From assembly GCA_900769565.1 (NCBI GenBank), contig CAAGHC010000040.1, positions 1-24,579 of the forward strand: a stretch of DNA of 24,579 nucleotides, given 5' to 3'. The position numbers and the translations under genes were made by a program. Below the pieces are notes generated by a model. That model did not search any database. It was not told the DNA's origin and saw only the letters and a program-made list of their open reading frames with translations. Shown here piece after piece: positions 7,663 to 14,240 of the stretch (its first letter is position 1; every line of letters starts with the position of its first letter). This stretch comes from Clostridia bacterium (lineage in GTDB: Bacteria; Bacillota; Clostridia; Christensenellales; Borkfalkiaceae).

Positions 7663-8892
7663 TCAATAAAATCCCGTCCAAGGGAATGCTGAAGCTAAAA
7701 ACTCTTTAACCTTCAATATAGGCACGGTATACGTGCTAGCAAACTCGTATTCTTCGGGCGCAACTTCTCTAAAACCTACAGCGTAGTTAACGCCTACAAC
7801 CTTTAAGTTTTCGTCTAACAACGGGCCACCGCTTGCACCCTCGTCTATTCTTGCGCTGTGTGATATAACGTCAAAAGTTACGTTTGACTCTGTCGTATCG
7901 CCCTCTAAAGTTACTTTAGTGTATTCTTTTATTTTGCCAAAAGCAATATAGTTGGTTTGTCCGTTTGGAGAACCTAGTGAGATAACGTCACTACCTACTT
8001 TAGGATTAGTGCTTGCTAAAGATAACTTTTCAACTTCTGTTTCGTTTGAATTGAAATACAAACACGCCAAATCGTATTCGGCAGAAATTGCATCACTACT
8101 AGTACCAGAATTCACCAAGTAACCGTCGTACTCGTTACCTTTATAGTCTTCAATAATATAAGTATCGGTATTAAGCATCTTTTTGGCGACGTGGCAATTA
8201 GTTAAAATATAATAACGGTTTCCATCAGTCTTAAAACAAAAACCCGAGCCAAGTTCAACTTTATACCCATCGCGAACCAAATAAATTTTTACAACGCTTT
8301 TCATTACTTTATTTGAAATTTCGTTAGTAATAGCAACTGCATCAATCTCATATTTAGCGTACAACGTCAAGTTTTTAGTTACTACTTTAGAAAAATCGTA
8401 CTTATCCGTAAAATTGCCATCCGTGTACCAACCCGTAAATATGCCGTTAACCTTAACGGGGTCTAAAGGCGTTTGCATCGGTTTACCACCAAGAACTTCT
8501 TGAACCACTTCTGTTTCCCCATTGTTGAGAACGAAAGTAACTTGAAATTTTTCGCCGTTAATAGCATCAAGATTTTCCTCAAACTTTGCATATAACGTCA
8601 AATCTTTATTCACTACATTATCAAAATCATACTCGTTTTTAAATTTAGCGTCTGTAAACCAACCGATAAATATGTAACTTTCCTTTTCAGGAGCGGTTGG
8701 TTCTGCTATTTTACTTTCATTATCAACGCTAACCGTTTTATTATCCTGCCCGTTATTGTAAACAAAAGTAACTTCGTATTTAGTAGTACCACCGTCGCCA
8801 CTAATTATCCAACTAAAATCGGTACAAGCCGTGCACGAAAACAACACCACGATTGCTAAAATTAAACTTAAAATTTTACAATTCTTTCTCAT
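7663..8892 (-). CDS. lipoprotein S1-family serine protease with two InlB-type repeats
   Basis: A predicted surface-anchored trypsin/HtrA-like protease of 409 residues. The N-terminus is a lipoprotein signal with Cys at 20 (LFSC) and Cys at 23 (CTAC); either could be lipidated. Two Listeria-Bacteroides/InlB B-type beta-grasp repeats follow (about 38-105 and 116-181), each with VTFV.NNG, GW(F/Y)TD, YDF and LTLYAK(F/Y). The protease domain (about 190-405) has a complete triad: His234 in TNCHVA, Asp274 in YDLACL, Ser354 in GASGGPL. No PDZ domain is present, unlike HtrA. It is monocistronic, with its own consensus promoter and a flanking terminator. The SD is weak (AGAAAG). The repeats may hold the protease in the wall or bind a partner; the substrate is unknown. 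Confidence 0.88.
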   Translation of the reverse strand: MRKNCKILSLILAIVVLFSCTACTDFSWIISGDGGTTKYEVTFVYNNGQDNKTVSVDNESKIAEPTAPEKESYIFIGWFTDAKFKNEYDFDNVVNKDLTLYAKFEENLDAINGEKFQVTFVLNNGETEVVQEVLGGKPMQTPLDPVKVNGIFTGWYTDGNFTDKYDFSKVVTKNLTLYAKYEIDAVAITNEISNKVMKSVVKIYLVRDGYKVELGSGFCFKTDGNRYYILTNCHVAKKMLNTDTYIIEDYKGNEYDGYLVNSGTSSDAISAEYDLACLYFNSNETEVEKLSLASTNPKVGSDVISLGSPNGQTNYIAFGKIKEYTKVTLEGDTTESNVTFDVISHSARIDEGASGGPLLDENLKVVGVNYAVGFREVAPEEYEFASTYTVPILKVKEFLASAFPWTGFY

Positions 8893-8918
8893 AAACTTTC
8901 TTCTTCGTTTTTTAATTT

Positions 8919-8947
8919 ATTATATCAAAAAGCTTGCTTTTTGTCAA
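8919..8947 (-). promoter_or_regulatory. consensus promoter of the lipoprotein protease gene
   Basis: On the minus strand, TTGACA (8942-8947) and TATAAT (8919-8924) with a 17-nt spacer are a perfect consensus. The spacer itself contains the palindrome AAAAAGCTTGCTTTTT read on the plus strand, with one imperfect centre, which might be an operator. Confidence 0.85.
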
Positions 8948-8971
8948 TACAACACTTTAAAAGCAAAAAAC

Positions 8972-9005
8972 AAACCCCCAACTATAGTTAGGGGCTTTTT
9001 TCTTT
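8972..9005 (-). terminator. terminator of the nrdD-trxB operon
   Basis: CCCC (8976-8979)/GGGG (8991-8994) and AAC (8980-8982)/GTT (8987-8989) pair around loop TATA with a single bulged A. A and T runs lie on both sides. trxB stops at 9022, just before it on the minus strand. Confidence 0.75.
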
Positions 9006-9021
9006 TGTATATTCCTTTATT

Positions 9022-9939
9022 TTAAGCGTTTAAGCTTTCCAAATAAATAGATGCGTTCGTTGATGCGATAGCACCGTCTGCAATAGCAGTTGAAACTTGT
9101 CTTACCGCTTTGGTACGGCAGTCGCCTGCAACGAAAAGACCTTCCGTCTTGGTCTTGCACGTTTCATCAGCAATGATATAACCCATAGGGTCTAAATCAA
9201 CCACGTTTTCAAACGCCTTATTATCAGGAACTTGACCAATTGCGATAAACACGGCAGGAATTTCATGTGTTAACACGTTTCCGTCCTTATCCTTATACTC
9301 AATCGCCTTAAGTTCGTCTTCACCGATAAAATCGGTAACAGCCGTATTAGGACGCCATTCAATATTTTCTTTAGATAAAAGTGCTTTTTGCAAACTCTTA
9401 TCGCCAAAGAATTTATCAAACAAGGTGTAAACGTAAACCTTTTTGCAGTAACTTGCAAGCAATAAGCTGTACTGTAAAGCCGTGTTTGCGTCGCCTACGA
9501 TAGCAACTTCCCTATCCTTGTAAAAAGGACCGTCGCAAATAGCACAATAATACACGCCCCTGCCCACTAAATCGTCACGGTTGGACTTGGTCCTTAAATG
9601 CTTGTGTTTAACGCCTGATGCGATTATAACGCTCTTTGCGCTAAACTCTGCATATTCGGTGGTAACCTTAAAAGTTTTGTCCTCAAGTTTTTCTACTTTG
9701 GTAACCTTATCGATTTCCACTTCAGCACCGAGTGCAGTAATCTGCTCGTAAAGGTTATCTGCAAACTTTTCGCCACTTATTTCCTTAATTGACGGATAAT
9801 TTTCAAGTCTTGGCGAGGTTGCAATTTGACCACCTAAACTTTCGCCTTCTAAAACTAATACTTTCTTACCATTTCTTAAAGCGTAGAGCGCAGAGGTCAT
9901 ACCTGCTGCGCCTGCGCCGATAACTATAATATCGTACAT
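9022..9939 (-). CDS. trxB: thioredoxin reductase-like flavoprotein lacking NADPH motifs
   Basis: A FAD-dependent low-molecular-weight thioredoxin reductase homologue of 305 residues, the usual length. The FAD-binding GAGAAG is at 8-13, the redox-active CAIC at 132-135 and the C-terminal FAD motif GDCR at 272-275. The NADPH-binding region is not canonical: the GGGxSA motif is replaced by VGDANTA (148-154), and the HRRxxFRA motif by YTLFDKFF (171-178), with no arginine. Clostridial ferredoxin-dependent flavin thioredoxin reductases (FFTR) lack the same motifs, so ferredoxin or another donor is likely. Its ATG overlaps the nrdD stop by one base (TAATG), so translation is coupled. The natural substrate is probably the redoxin domain fused to NrdD, a separate thioredoxin, or both. 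Confidence 0.85.
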   Translation of the reverse strand: MYDIIVIGAGAAGMTSALYALRNGKKVLVLEGESLGGQIATSPRLENYPSIKEISGEKFADNLYEQITALGAEVEIDKVTKVEKLEDKTFKVTTEYAEFSAKSVIIASGVKHKHLRTKSNRDDLVGRGVYYCAICDGPFYKDREVAIVGDANTALQYSLLLASYCKKVYVYTLFDKFFGDKSLQKALLSKENIEWRPNTAVTDFIGEDELKAIEYKDKDGNVLTHEIPAVFIAIGQVPDNKAFENVVDLDPMGYIIADETCKTKTEGLFVAGDCRTKAVRQVSTAIADGAIASTNASIYLESLNA

Positions 9940-12305
9940 TATTTACTCTCTATAAATTTTCTAATTTCACTTGCGTTATCGTAAACTTCAAAGCCGTTGC
10001 CGTTGGGAACTAAAAGCGTGGGCGCTTTCTTAACGCCAAACTTAATAGTAGTTTCCTTGTCTTCTTCAGCATTGATAACCGTATATTTAACGCCCTTCTT
10101 ATCGAGCATCATTTTAGCCGTCTTACAGTTGGGGCAACCGTTTCTAGTAAAGAGTACCGGTCCATCAAGTTCGGGTGTAGGTTGCTCTTTCTTTTCACAA
10201 GCGCATTCAGAACTTTCTTTTGCTTGGAATTTAGAATTTTCGATATCGTAAACCTTTCTATCGTCAAATTCCTTTCTCTTACCATCGTTCCAGTTTTGAA
10301 CGGGACGATAGTAACCGGTTATACGGCTATAAACTTCGGTAGTCTTACCACAGATAGGACATTCGTAAACTTCGCCAGTAATATAACCGTGGTCAGCACA
10401 TACAGAGTAGGTCGGCGACATGGTGTAGTAAGGAAGTTTGTAGTTTTCTGCAATCTTTCTAACCAAGCTTGCGGCAGCCTTCCAATCGGGAAGTTTTTGA
10501 CCCAAGAATGCGTGGAATACAGTACCGGAAGTGTAAAGAGTTTGAAGTTCGTCTTGAATATCGAGTGCCGAGAAAATATCGTCGGTAAAGCTTACGGGCA
10601 AGTGCGAACTGTTGGTGTAGTAAGGCGTTGCGTCCGTATCAGATGCCGTGATAATATCGGGATATCTCTTCTTATCGTGTTTAGCAAGTCTAAACGAAGT
10701 AGATTCTGCAGGCGTTGCTTCCAAGTTATAAAGGTCACCGTACATTTCTTGATAGTCGGAGAGTTTATTTCTCATGAAGTTAAGCACGTCTTTAGTAAAG
10801 TTTTGTGCAGACTTATCGGTAAGGTCTTTACCAATCCATTTAGCGTTCAAGCAAGCTTCGTTCATACCAACCAAGCCGATGGTTGAGAAGTGGTTGTTAA
10901 ACGTTCCAAGATATCTCTTGGTGTAAGGATATAAACCAGCTTCCAAAAGTTTAGTAACAGTATCTCTCTTAACCTTGAGCGAACGAGCAGAGATATCCAT
11001 CATCTTCTTTAATCTGTCGTAGAATTCTTCTTCGGTGTTAGATAGATATGCAATTCTCGGCATGTTGATAGTTACAACACCGATAGAACCCGTGCTTTCA
11101 CCACTACCGAAGAAACCACCAGACTTTTTACGAAGTTCTCTTAAATCAAGTCTTAAACGACAGCACATTGAACGAACGTCACTCGGTTCCATATCAGAGT
11201 TGATATAGTTACTAAAGTACGGCGTACCGTATTTTGCAGTCATCTCGAAAAGAAGTTTGTTGTTTTCGGTTTCAGACCAGTCAAAGTTACTAGTAATTGA
11301 ATAGGTAGGAATAGGATACTGGAATCCCCTGCCGTTAGCGTCGCCTTCAATCATGATTTCAATAAAGGCTTTGTTAACCATTTCCATTTCTTTTACGCAA
11401 TCTTTGTACTTAAAGTCCATTTCCTTTCCACCAACGATTGCGTTCATTTCAGCAAGGTCGCCGGGCACTACCCAGTCAAGGGTAATGTTGGTAAAGGGAG
11501 ATTGAGTACCCCATCTAGACGGAGTATTTACGCCGTAAATAAAGGATTGAATGCATTGTTTAACTTCTTTATAGGTTAGTTTATCAACCTTAACGAACGG
11601 AGCGAGATAAGTGTCGAACGACGAGAATGCTTGCGCACCTGCCCATTCGTTCTGCATAATACCAAGGAAGTTAACCATTTGGTTACAAAGCGTGGATAAG
11701 TGTCCAGCAGGCGAAGAAGTAATCTTTCCAGGTACACCACCCAAGCCTTCTTTTATTAGTTGACGGAGCGACCAACCTGCACAGTAACCGGTAAGCATAG
11801 AAAGGTCGTGAATATGAATGTCTGCATTTCTGTGTGCATTGCCGATTTCTTCGTCGTACACTTCAGAAAGCCAATAGTTAGCAGTTACCGCACCGCTGTT
11901 TGAAAGGATAAGACCACCAACCGAATAGGTAACGGTAGAGTTTTCCTTAACACGCCAGTCTGCAACCTTTAAATAGTCGTCAACAACCTTCTTATAGTCA
12001 ACTAGCGTGGATTTAATGTTACGAACTTTTTCCCTTTGCTTACGGTAAAGAATGTAACTCTTTGCAACGTCTACGTAGCCAGCTTGAATAAGTACAACTT
12101 CTACGCTGTCTTGAATGTCTTCTACGTTAACAATGTTGTCTTTAATCTTCTTGCTGAAATCAGCCGACACACGTAAAGTCAACATGTTGAGAATGTCTGC
12201 AGTGTAATTTACACCTTTTGCGTTGAATGCTTTAGATATGGCGATTGAAATCTTACTCATATCATATTCAACGAGTTTTCCGTCTCTCTTTCTTACTTGA
12301 AACAT
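9939..12305 (-). CDS. nrdD: anaerobic ribonucleoside-triphosphate reductase fused to a redoxin domain
   Basis: A class III, glycyl-radical enzyme that reduces ribonucleotides to deoxyribonucleotides without oxygen. With the start at 12305 (GGAGGAA 5 nt upstream) it has 788 residues. An ATP-cone covers about 1-90. The barrel has Cys175 (GYC) and a Cys381-Cys382 pair in the SMCCR segment that should include the thiyl-radical cysteine. A zinc-binding site follows (Cys636, His639, Cys649, Cys652) and then the glycyl-radical loop RITGYYRP with Gly664. After a Cys-containing linker (Cys701, Cys703), a glutaredoxin/NrdH-like domain (about 715-788) carries CPNC (724-727) and a cis-Pro segment KKAPTL. 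The fusion suggests a thiol-reduced rather than formate-reduced enzyme. NrdR boxes lie upstream and trxB overlaps downstream. Confidence 0.95.
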   Translation of the reverse strand: MFQVRKRDGKLVEYDMSKISIAISKAFNAKGVNYTADILNMLTLRVSADFSKKIKDNIVNVEDIQDSVEVVLIQAGYVDVAKSYILYRKQREKVRNIKSTLVDYKKVVDDYLKVADWRVKENSTVTYSVGGLILSNSGAVTANYWLSEVYDEEIGNAHRNADIHIHDLSMLTGYCAGWSLRQLIKEGLGGVPGKITSSPAGHLSTLCNQMVNFLGIMQNEWAGAQAFSSFDTYLAPFVKVDKLTYKEVKQCIQSFIYGVNTPSRWGTQSPFTNITLDWVVPGDLAEMNAIVGGKEMDFKYKDCVKEMEMVNKAFIEIMIEGDANGRGFQYPIPTYSITSNFDWSETENNKLLFEMTAKYGTPYFSNYINSDMEPSDVRSMCCRLRLDLRELRKKSGGFFGSGESTGSIGVVTINMPRIAYLSNTEEEFYDRLKKMMDISARSLKVKRDTVTKLLEAGLYPYTKRYLGTFNNHFSTIGLVGMNEACLNAKWIGKDLTDKSAQNFTKDVLNFMRNKLSDYQEMYGDLYNLEATPAESTSFRLAKHDKKRYPDIITASDTDATPYYTNSSHLPVSFTDDIFSALDIQDELQTLYTSGTVFHAFLGQKLPDWKAAASLVRKIAENYKLPYYTMSPTYSVCADHGYITGEVYECPICGKTTEVYSRITGYYRPVQNWNDGKRKEFDDRKVYDIENSKFQAKESSECACEKKEQPTPELDGPVLFTRNGCPNCKTAKMMLDKKGVKYTVINAEEDKETTIKFGVKKAPTLLVPNGNGFEVYDNASEIRKFIESK

Positions 12306-12347
12306 TTTTATTCCTCCGTTAAAATATCTAAAATTGTGAGCTTTATT

Positions 12348-12377
12348 ACTATACCATGACCACAATGCCTTTGTCAA
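12348..12377 (-). promoter_or_regulatory. promoter of nrdD-trxB
   Basis: TTGACA (12372-12377) and TATAGT (12348-12353) are separated by 18 nt, with an extended TGG before the -10. The predicted transcript starts near 12341, downstream of the in-frame ATG at 12377, which confirms the 12305 start. The paired NrdR-type boxes lie directly upstream. Confidence 0.82.
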
Positions 12378-12383
12378 TCTTTT

Positions 12384-12399
12384 TCACTATATTTTGTAA
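12384..12399. promoter_or_regulatory. NrdR box, promoter-proximal (imperfect)
   Basis: The 16-bp site containing CACTATATTTTGT matches about 12 of 16 positions of the known NrdR consensus acaCwAtATaTwGtgt. It ends 7 nt from the nrdD -35 box. It is separated by 16 bp from the perfect distal box, which is the standard spacing of tandem NrdR boxes. Confidence 0.72.
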
Positions 12400-12415
12400 A
12401 AATTTTTTAAATCCA

Positions 12416-12431
12416 CCACAATATATTGTGT
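12416..12431. promoter_or_regulatory. NrdR box, promoter-distal (perfect palindrome)
   Basis: The site contains the perfect palindrome CACAATATATTGTG (12417-12430), which fits the core of the NrdR consensus. It starts 32 bp, about three helical turns, from the start of the proximal box. NrdR is the ATP-cone repressor that senses the ATP/dATP ratio; its gene is not in this window. Confidence 0.82.
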
Positions 12432-12445
12432 TTGCTAGAAAAACA

Positions 12446-12475
12446 AAAGCCTTTCCGCTTTTGCAGAAAGGCTTT
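12446..12475 (-). terminator. terminator of the small membrane protein gene
   Basis: A 10-bp stem AAAGCCTTTC (12446-12455)/GAAAGGCTTT (12466-12475), with an inner GC/GC closing a TTTT loop. On the minus strand it is followed by TTGTTTTT. The gene at 12491 ends just before it. Confidence 0.85.
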
Positions 12476-12490
12476 AAGTTGTTTTTACTA

Positions 12491-12715
12491 TTAAATGTCT
12501 AAAATACGTAAAATACGTTGGTTCAAAATCATAAATACGATATCGAGAATCCAGATAATATTCCAACCTAAAACGATACGCAAAATAGCAGCAATTAACT
12601 TACCTTCTTTAATACGGGTAAGAACGCCACATACGCACGAAGTAACGGGGATTATCGCAAGAATAACGGATACCAACCAACTTAGACCAAAATAGTCGTT
12701 TTGTTTCTTTGCCAT
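12491..12715 (-). CDS. small two-helix membrane protein, unknown
   Basis: A 74-residue protein with two hydrophobic helices (about 11-33 and 40-63) joined by a short positive loop, TRIKEGK (33-39). The first helix carries two cysteines, in SCVC at 26-29. Both ends are polar: MAKKQND at the start and QRILRILDI at the end. The ATG has GGAGG 9 nt upstream. A monocistronic layout with its own terminator supports a real gene. A possible promoter (TGTACA, 17 nt, TATTAT) lies at about 12745-12775 on the minus strand but is weak. No function can be assigned. Confidence 0.75.
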   Translation of the reverse strand: MAKKQNDYFGLSWLVSVILAIIPVTSCVCGVLTRIKEGKLIAAILRIVLGWNIIWILDIVFMILNQRILRILDI

Positions 12716-12827
12716 AGAAGTTTTCCTCCAAATACATTATAGTATATATATAATAACATAAAACAAAAAAATTGTACATAGGTTTGATAAAATTTTTTTA
12801 ACATTTATTTTAAAAAAGCATACCGAA

Positions 12828-12856
12828 TTGACTTGCTTTTATTTTAAAAATATATT
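12828..12856 (+). promoter_or_regulatory. promoter of tRNA-Ser
   Basis: TTGACT (12828-12833) and TATATT (12851-12856) with a 17-nt spacer place the transcript start about 14 nt before the tRNA. Confidence 0.75.
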
Positions 12857-12876
12857 AAAATGGTTTGCGGACTGAC

Positions 12877-12964
12877 GGAGAGGTGTCAGAGTGGTCTAAC
12901 GTGCACGCTTGGAAAGCGTGTGTACGGAAACGTACCGGAGGTTCGAATCCTCTCCTCTCCGCCA
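12877..12964 (+). tRNA. tRNA-Ser(GGA)
   Basis: A class II tRNA of 88 nt including an encoded CCA. The acceptor stem GGAGAGG (12877-12883) pairs with CCTCTCC (12954-12960), the discriminator is G12961 and CCA is at 12962-12964. The anticodon loop TTGGAAA has anticodon GGA at 12911-12913, reading UCC/UCU serine codons. A long variable arm (around GTACGGAAACGTAC) is typical for serine. The T-arm is at 12937-12953 with loop TTCGAAT. Its 3' part is repeated downstream, inverted and direct. Confidence 0.97.
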
Positions 12965-12970
12965 ACAACG

Positions 12971-13000
12971 AAAAAGAGTGCCAAAGGGTACTCTTTTTTT
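12971..13000 (+). terminator. terminator of tRNA-Ser
   Basis: A stem AAAAAGAGTGCC (12971-12982)/GGTACTCTTTTT (12987-12998), with one G-T pair and loop AAAG, followed by more T. It starts 6 nt after the CCA end. Confidence 0.85.
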
Positions 13001-13024
13001 GTTGCTTGTTTACATAAAGAAATT

Positions 13025-13155
13025 AGGAGAGGATTCGAAACAGCGTTAAGAAACGGTAGTCACCTACCGTTTTAGCGGTGACCGAAGATTTTTGCAAAGC
13101 ATAAGTTTGAGAGTTCCGTTTTTGCTTTGCAAAAAACAAGAAAGAAGTCTTCTCC
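13025..13155 (+). other. three-stem structured element next to tRNA-Ser
   Basis: The sequence shows three nested or adjacent stems with no supported ORF. The closing stem GGAGAGGATT (13026-13035) pairs with AGTCTTCTCC (13146-13155), 10 bp with two G-U pairs. Hairpin A is AAACGGTAG (13051-13059)/CTACCGTTT (13064-13072), 9 bp with loop TCAC. That loop could also pair with GTGA at 13078-13081 (pseudoknot or switch). Hairpin B is TTTTTGCAAAGCA (13089-13101)/TGCTTTGCAAAAA (13123-13135), 13 perfect bp with a 21-nt loop. The left arm AGGAGAGGATTCGAA (13025-13039) is the exact inverse complement of tRNA-Ser positions 12942-12956. It may be a structured RNA read through from the tRNA promoter, or a palindromic repeat of MITE type. 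Confidence 0.5.
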
Positions 13156-13164
13156 GCCAACAAC

Positions 13165-13196
13165 AAAAACCCTACACTCTTGTGTGGTTTTTTTGT
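13165..13196 (+). terminator. terminator after the structured element
   Basis: ACAC (13174-13177)/GTGT (13182-13185) extends through T-G and C-G pairs. A-run 13165-13169 pairs with T-run 13188-13194 across a 2-nt bulge, and the sequence ends in TTTTTTTG. It follows the second copy of the tRNA 3' end just as the tRNA terminator follows the first. Confidence 0.6.
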
Positions 13197-13264
13197 TCAT
13201 TAACATAACGCAAGTTATTATCTTTCTATTTTTCAATAACTTAAAATATAATTTTATATTTTTC

Positions 13265-13293
13265 TTGTATTTTAATTTTTACTGTGCTATAAT
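13265..13293 (+). promoter_or_regulatory. promoter of the AraC-type regulator
   Basis: TTGTAT (13265-13270) and TATAAT (13288-13293) with a 17-nt spacer and an extended -10 (TGC). Transcription should start near 13300. Between 13197 and 13264 I see only AT-rich DNA without a gene. Confidence 0.75.
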
Positions 13294-13304
13294 GATTAAA
13301 AGTT

Positions 13305-13316
13305 CATTTTTGTTCA
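13305..13316 (-). promoter_or_regulatory. possible operator in the AraC promoter
   Basis: On the minus strand this reads TGAACAAAAATG, identical over 12 nt to part of the operator upstream of the oxidoreductase at 14349. It lies just downstream of the predicted transcription start, a position expected for self-repression. Confidence 0.5.
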
Positions 13317-13350
13317 GTGCAAAAATATAAGTATTTAGTGGTGGAAAAGT

Positions 13351-14220
13351 ATGATAATAAACAAACTGAAAATAAATAAAGTTTTTAATATTAGTAAAAT
13401 GATTTCTTTTCACGCCAACGAGTTTGACAATAACTTTATTTTTAATGGCGAAAAACACTCGGACTGGGAAATCGTTTATATTGATAAAGGTAGCGTAGAA
13501 GTTAAAAGAGATAAGGAAATTTTGATTTTATCACAGGGCGATATAATTTTTCACCGCCCACACGAATTTCACTCAATAAAGAGTTATAACTCATCCCCCA
13601 ACTTTTTCGTTATTGCTTTTGAATGTAATTCACCTTCTATGTCCTACTTTGACAGATATTACACAAAGCTTGATAAAACGCAAAAGTTATTGCTTTCTTC
13701 TGCCATTAAAGAGGCGGAAAATGCTTATTATGTTCAAAAAAACAATATATACGAAGATATAATTGCAAAAGAAAACGCAACTTTTGGGGCTGAACAACTT
13801 GTTAAGACCTATTTAGAACAACTTTTAATTTTACTTGCAAGACAAATAATGAACATTGAATTAAAACAAAATTCATTAGTTGACGAGCAGGACAATACTG
13901 AAATTGTTGCGAGAATTAAACAATACGTAGCAGAACACTTGCACGAAAAAATTACAAACAAGGACGTTTGTGAACACATAGGATACGGAAAAACGTATAT
14001 TTCTATTTTATTTCACGAAAAATCGGGCTTTACCTTAAACGAGTTTATCAATAAACAAAAACTTAAAAGAGCAAAAGAGTTAATAAGGACTTCAAATATG
14101 AATATTGCAGAGATTTCAGACAGTTTGTCCTATGATAACCCACATTATTTTTGCAGAGTATTTAAAAAATTCTGTGGCATGACCCCGTCGGAATTCAAAA
14201 AAACGCTTGAAATTCATTAA
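13351..14220 (+). CDS. AraC-family transcriptional regulator
   Basis: A 289-residue one-component regulator. The N-terminal cupin-like sensor (about 25-90) shows the jelly-roll pattern with GSVEVKRDKEILILSQGD and HRPHEFH (68-74), where histidines could line the ligand pocket. A helical linker follows. The C-terminal double helix-turn-helix (about 186-285) includes ITNKDVCEHIGYGKTYISIL and the signature YDNPHYFCRVFKKFCGMTPSEF. It probably senses a sugar or sugar derivative and controls the neighbouring oxidoreductase and the isomerase operon, as the shared operator-like motif suggests. The ATG has a GGTGGA SD and its own promoter. The ligand cannot be deduced. Confidence 0.9.
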   Translation: MIINKLKINKVFNISKMISFHANEFDNNFIFNGEKHSDWEIVYIDKGSVEVKRDKEILILSQGDIIFHRPHEFHSIKSYNSSPNFFVIAFECNSPSMSYFDRYYTKLDKTQKLLLSSAIKEAENAYYVQKNNIYEDIIAKENATFGAEQLVKTYLEQLLILLARQIMNIELKQNSLVDEQDNTEIVARIKQYVAEHLHEKITNKDVCEHIGYGKTYISILFHEKSGFTLNEFINKQKLKRAKELIRTSNMNIAEISDSLSYDNPHYFCRVFKKFCGMTPSEFKKTLEIH

Positions 14221-14240
14221 TAATTATCGTACAATAATTT

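Larger units (their letters stand above)
12956..13164 (+). mobile_element. possible 195-bp non-autonomous element at the tRNA-Ser 3' end
   Basis: The 14-bp sequence TCTCCGCCAACAAC covers the last bases of tRNA-Ser and the start of its 3' flank (12956-12969). It recurs exactly at 13151-13164, defining a unit with a 195-bp period. This is the layout of an element integrated at a tRNA 3' end with att-like direct repeats, where the near copy restores the tRNA. The unit carries the tRNA terminator and a structured element, and has no room for an integrase. Each copy of the repeat is followed by an A-run and a terminator hairpin. A tandem duplication of a tRNA 3' end with later decay is the main alternative. 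No second genome is available to show an empty site. Confidence 0.4.

Noticed and set aside
12306..12377. Longer N-terminus of NrdD
   Set aside because: The region contains the promoter -10 and the SD. The ATP-cone begins normally at the 12305 start.
12860..13075. Plus-strand open frame running through tRNA-Ser and into the structured element
   Set aside because: It covers the tRNA and its terminator, has no ribosome binding site and its codons only mirror RNA structure.
13025..13164. A second, degenerate tRNA-Ser gene
   Set aside because: Only the 3' end resembles a tRNA. There is no anticodon arm or D-arm, and the internal hairpins do not fit a cloverleaf. A decayed tRNA remains a weak alternative.
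13127..13330. Plus-strand open frame over the right end of the element and the AraC promoter
   Set aside because: It overlaps a terminator and a good promoter, has no SD and is low-complexity, rich in F, I and N.
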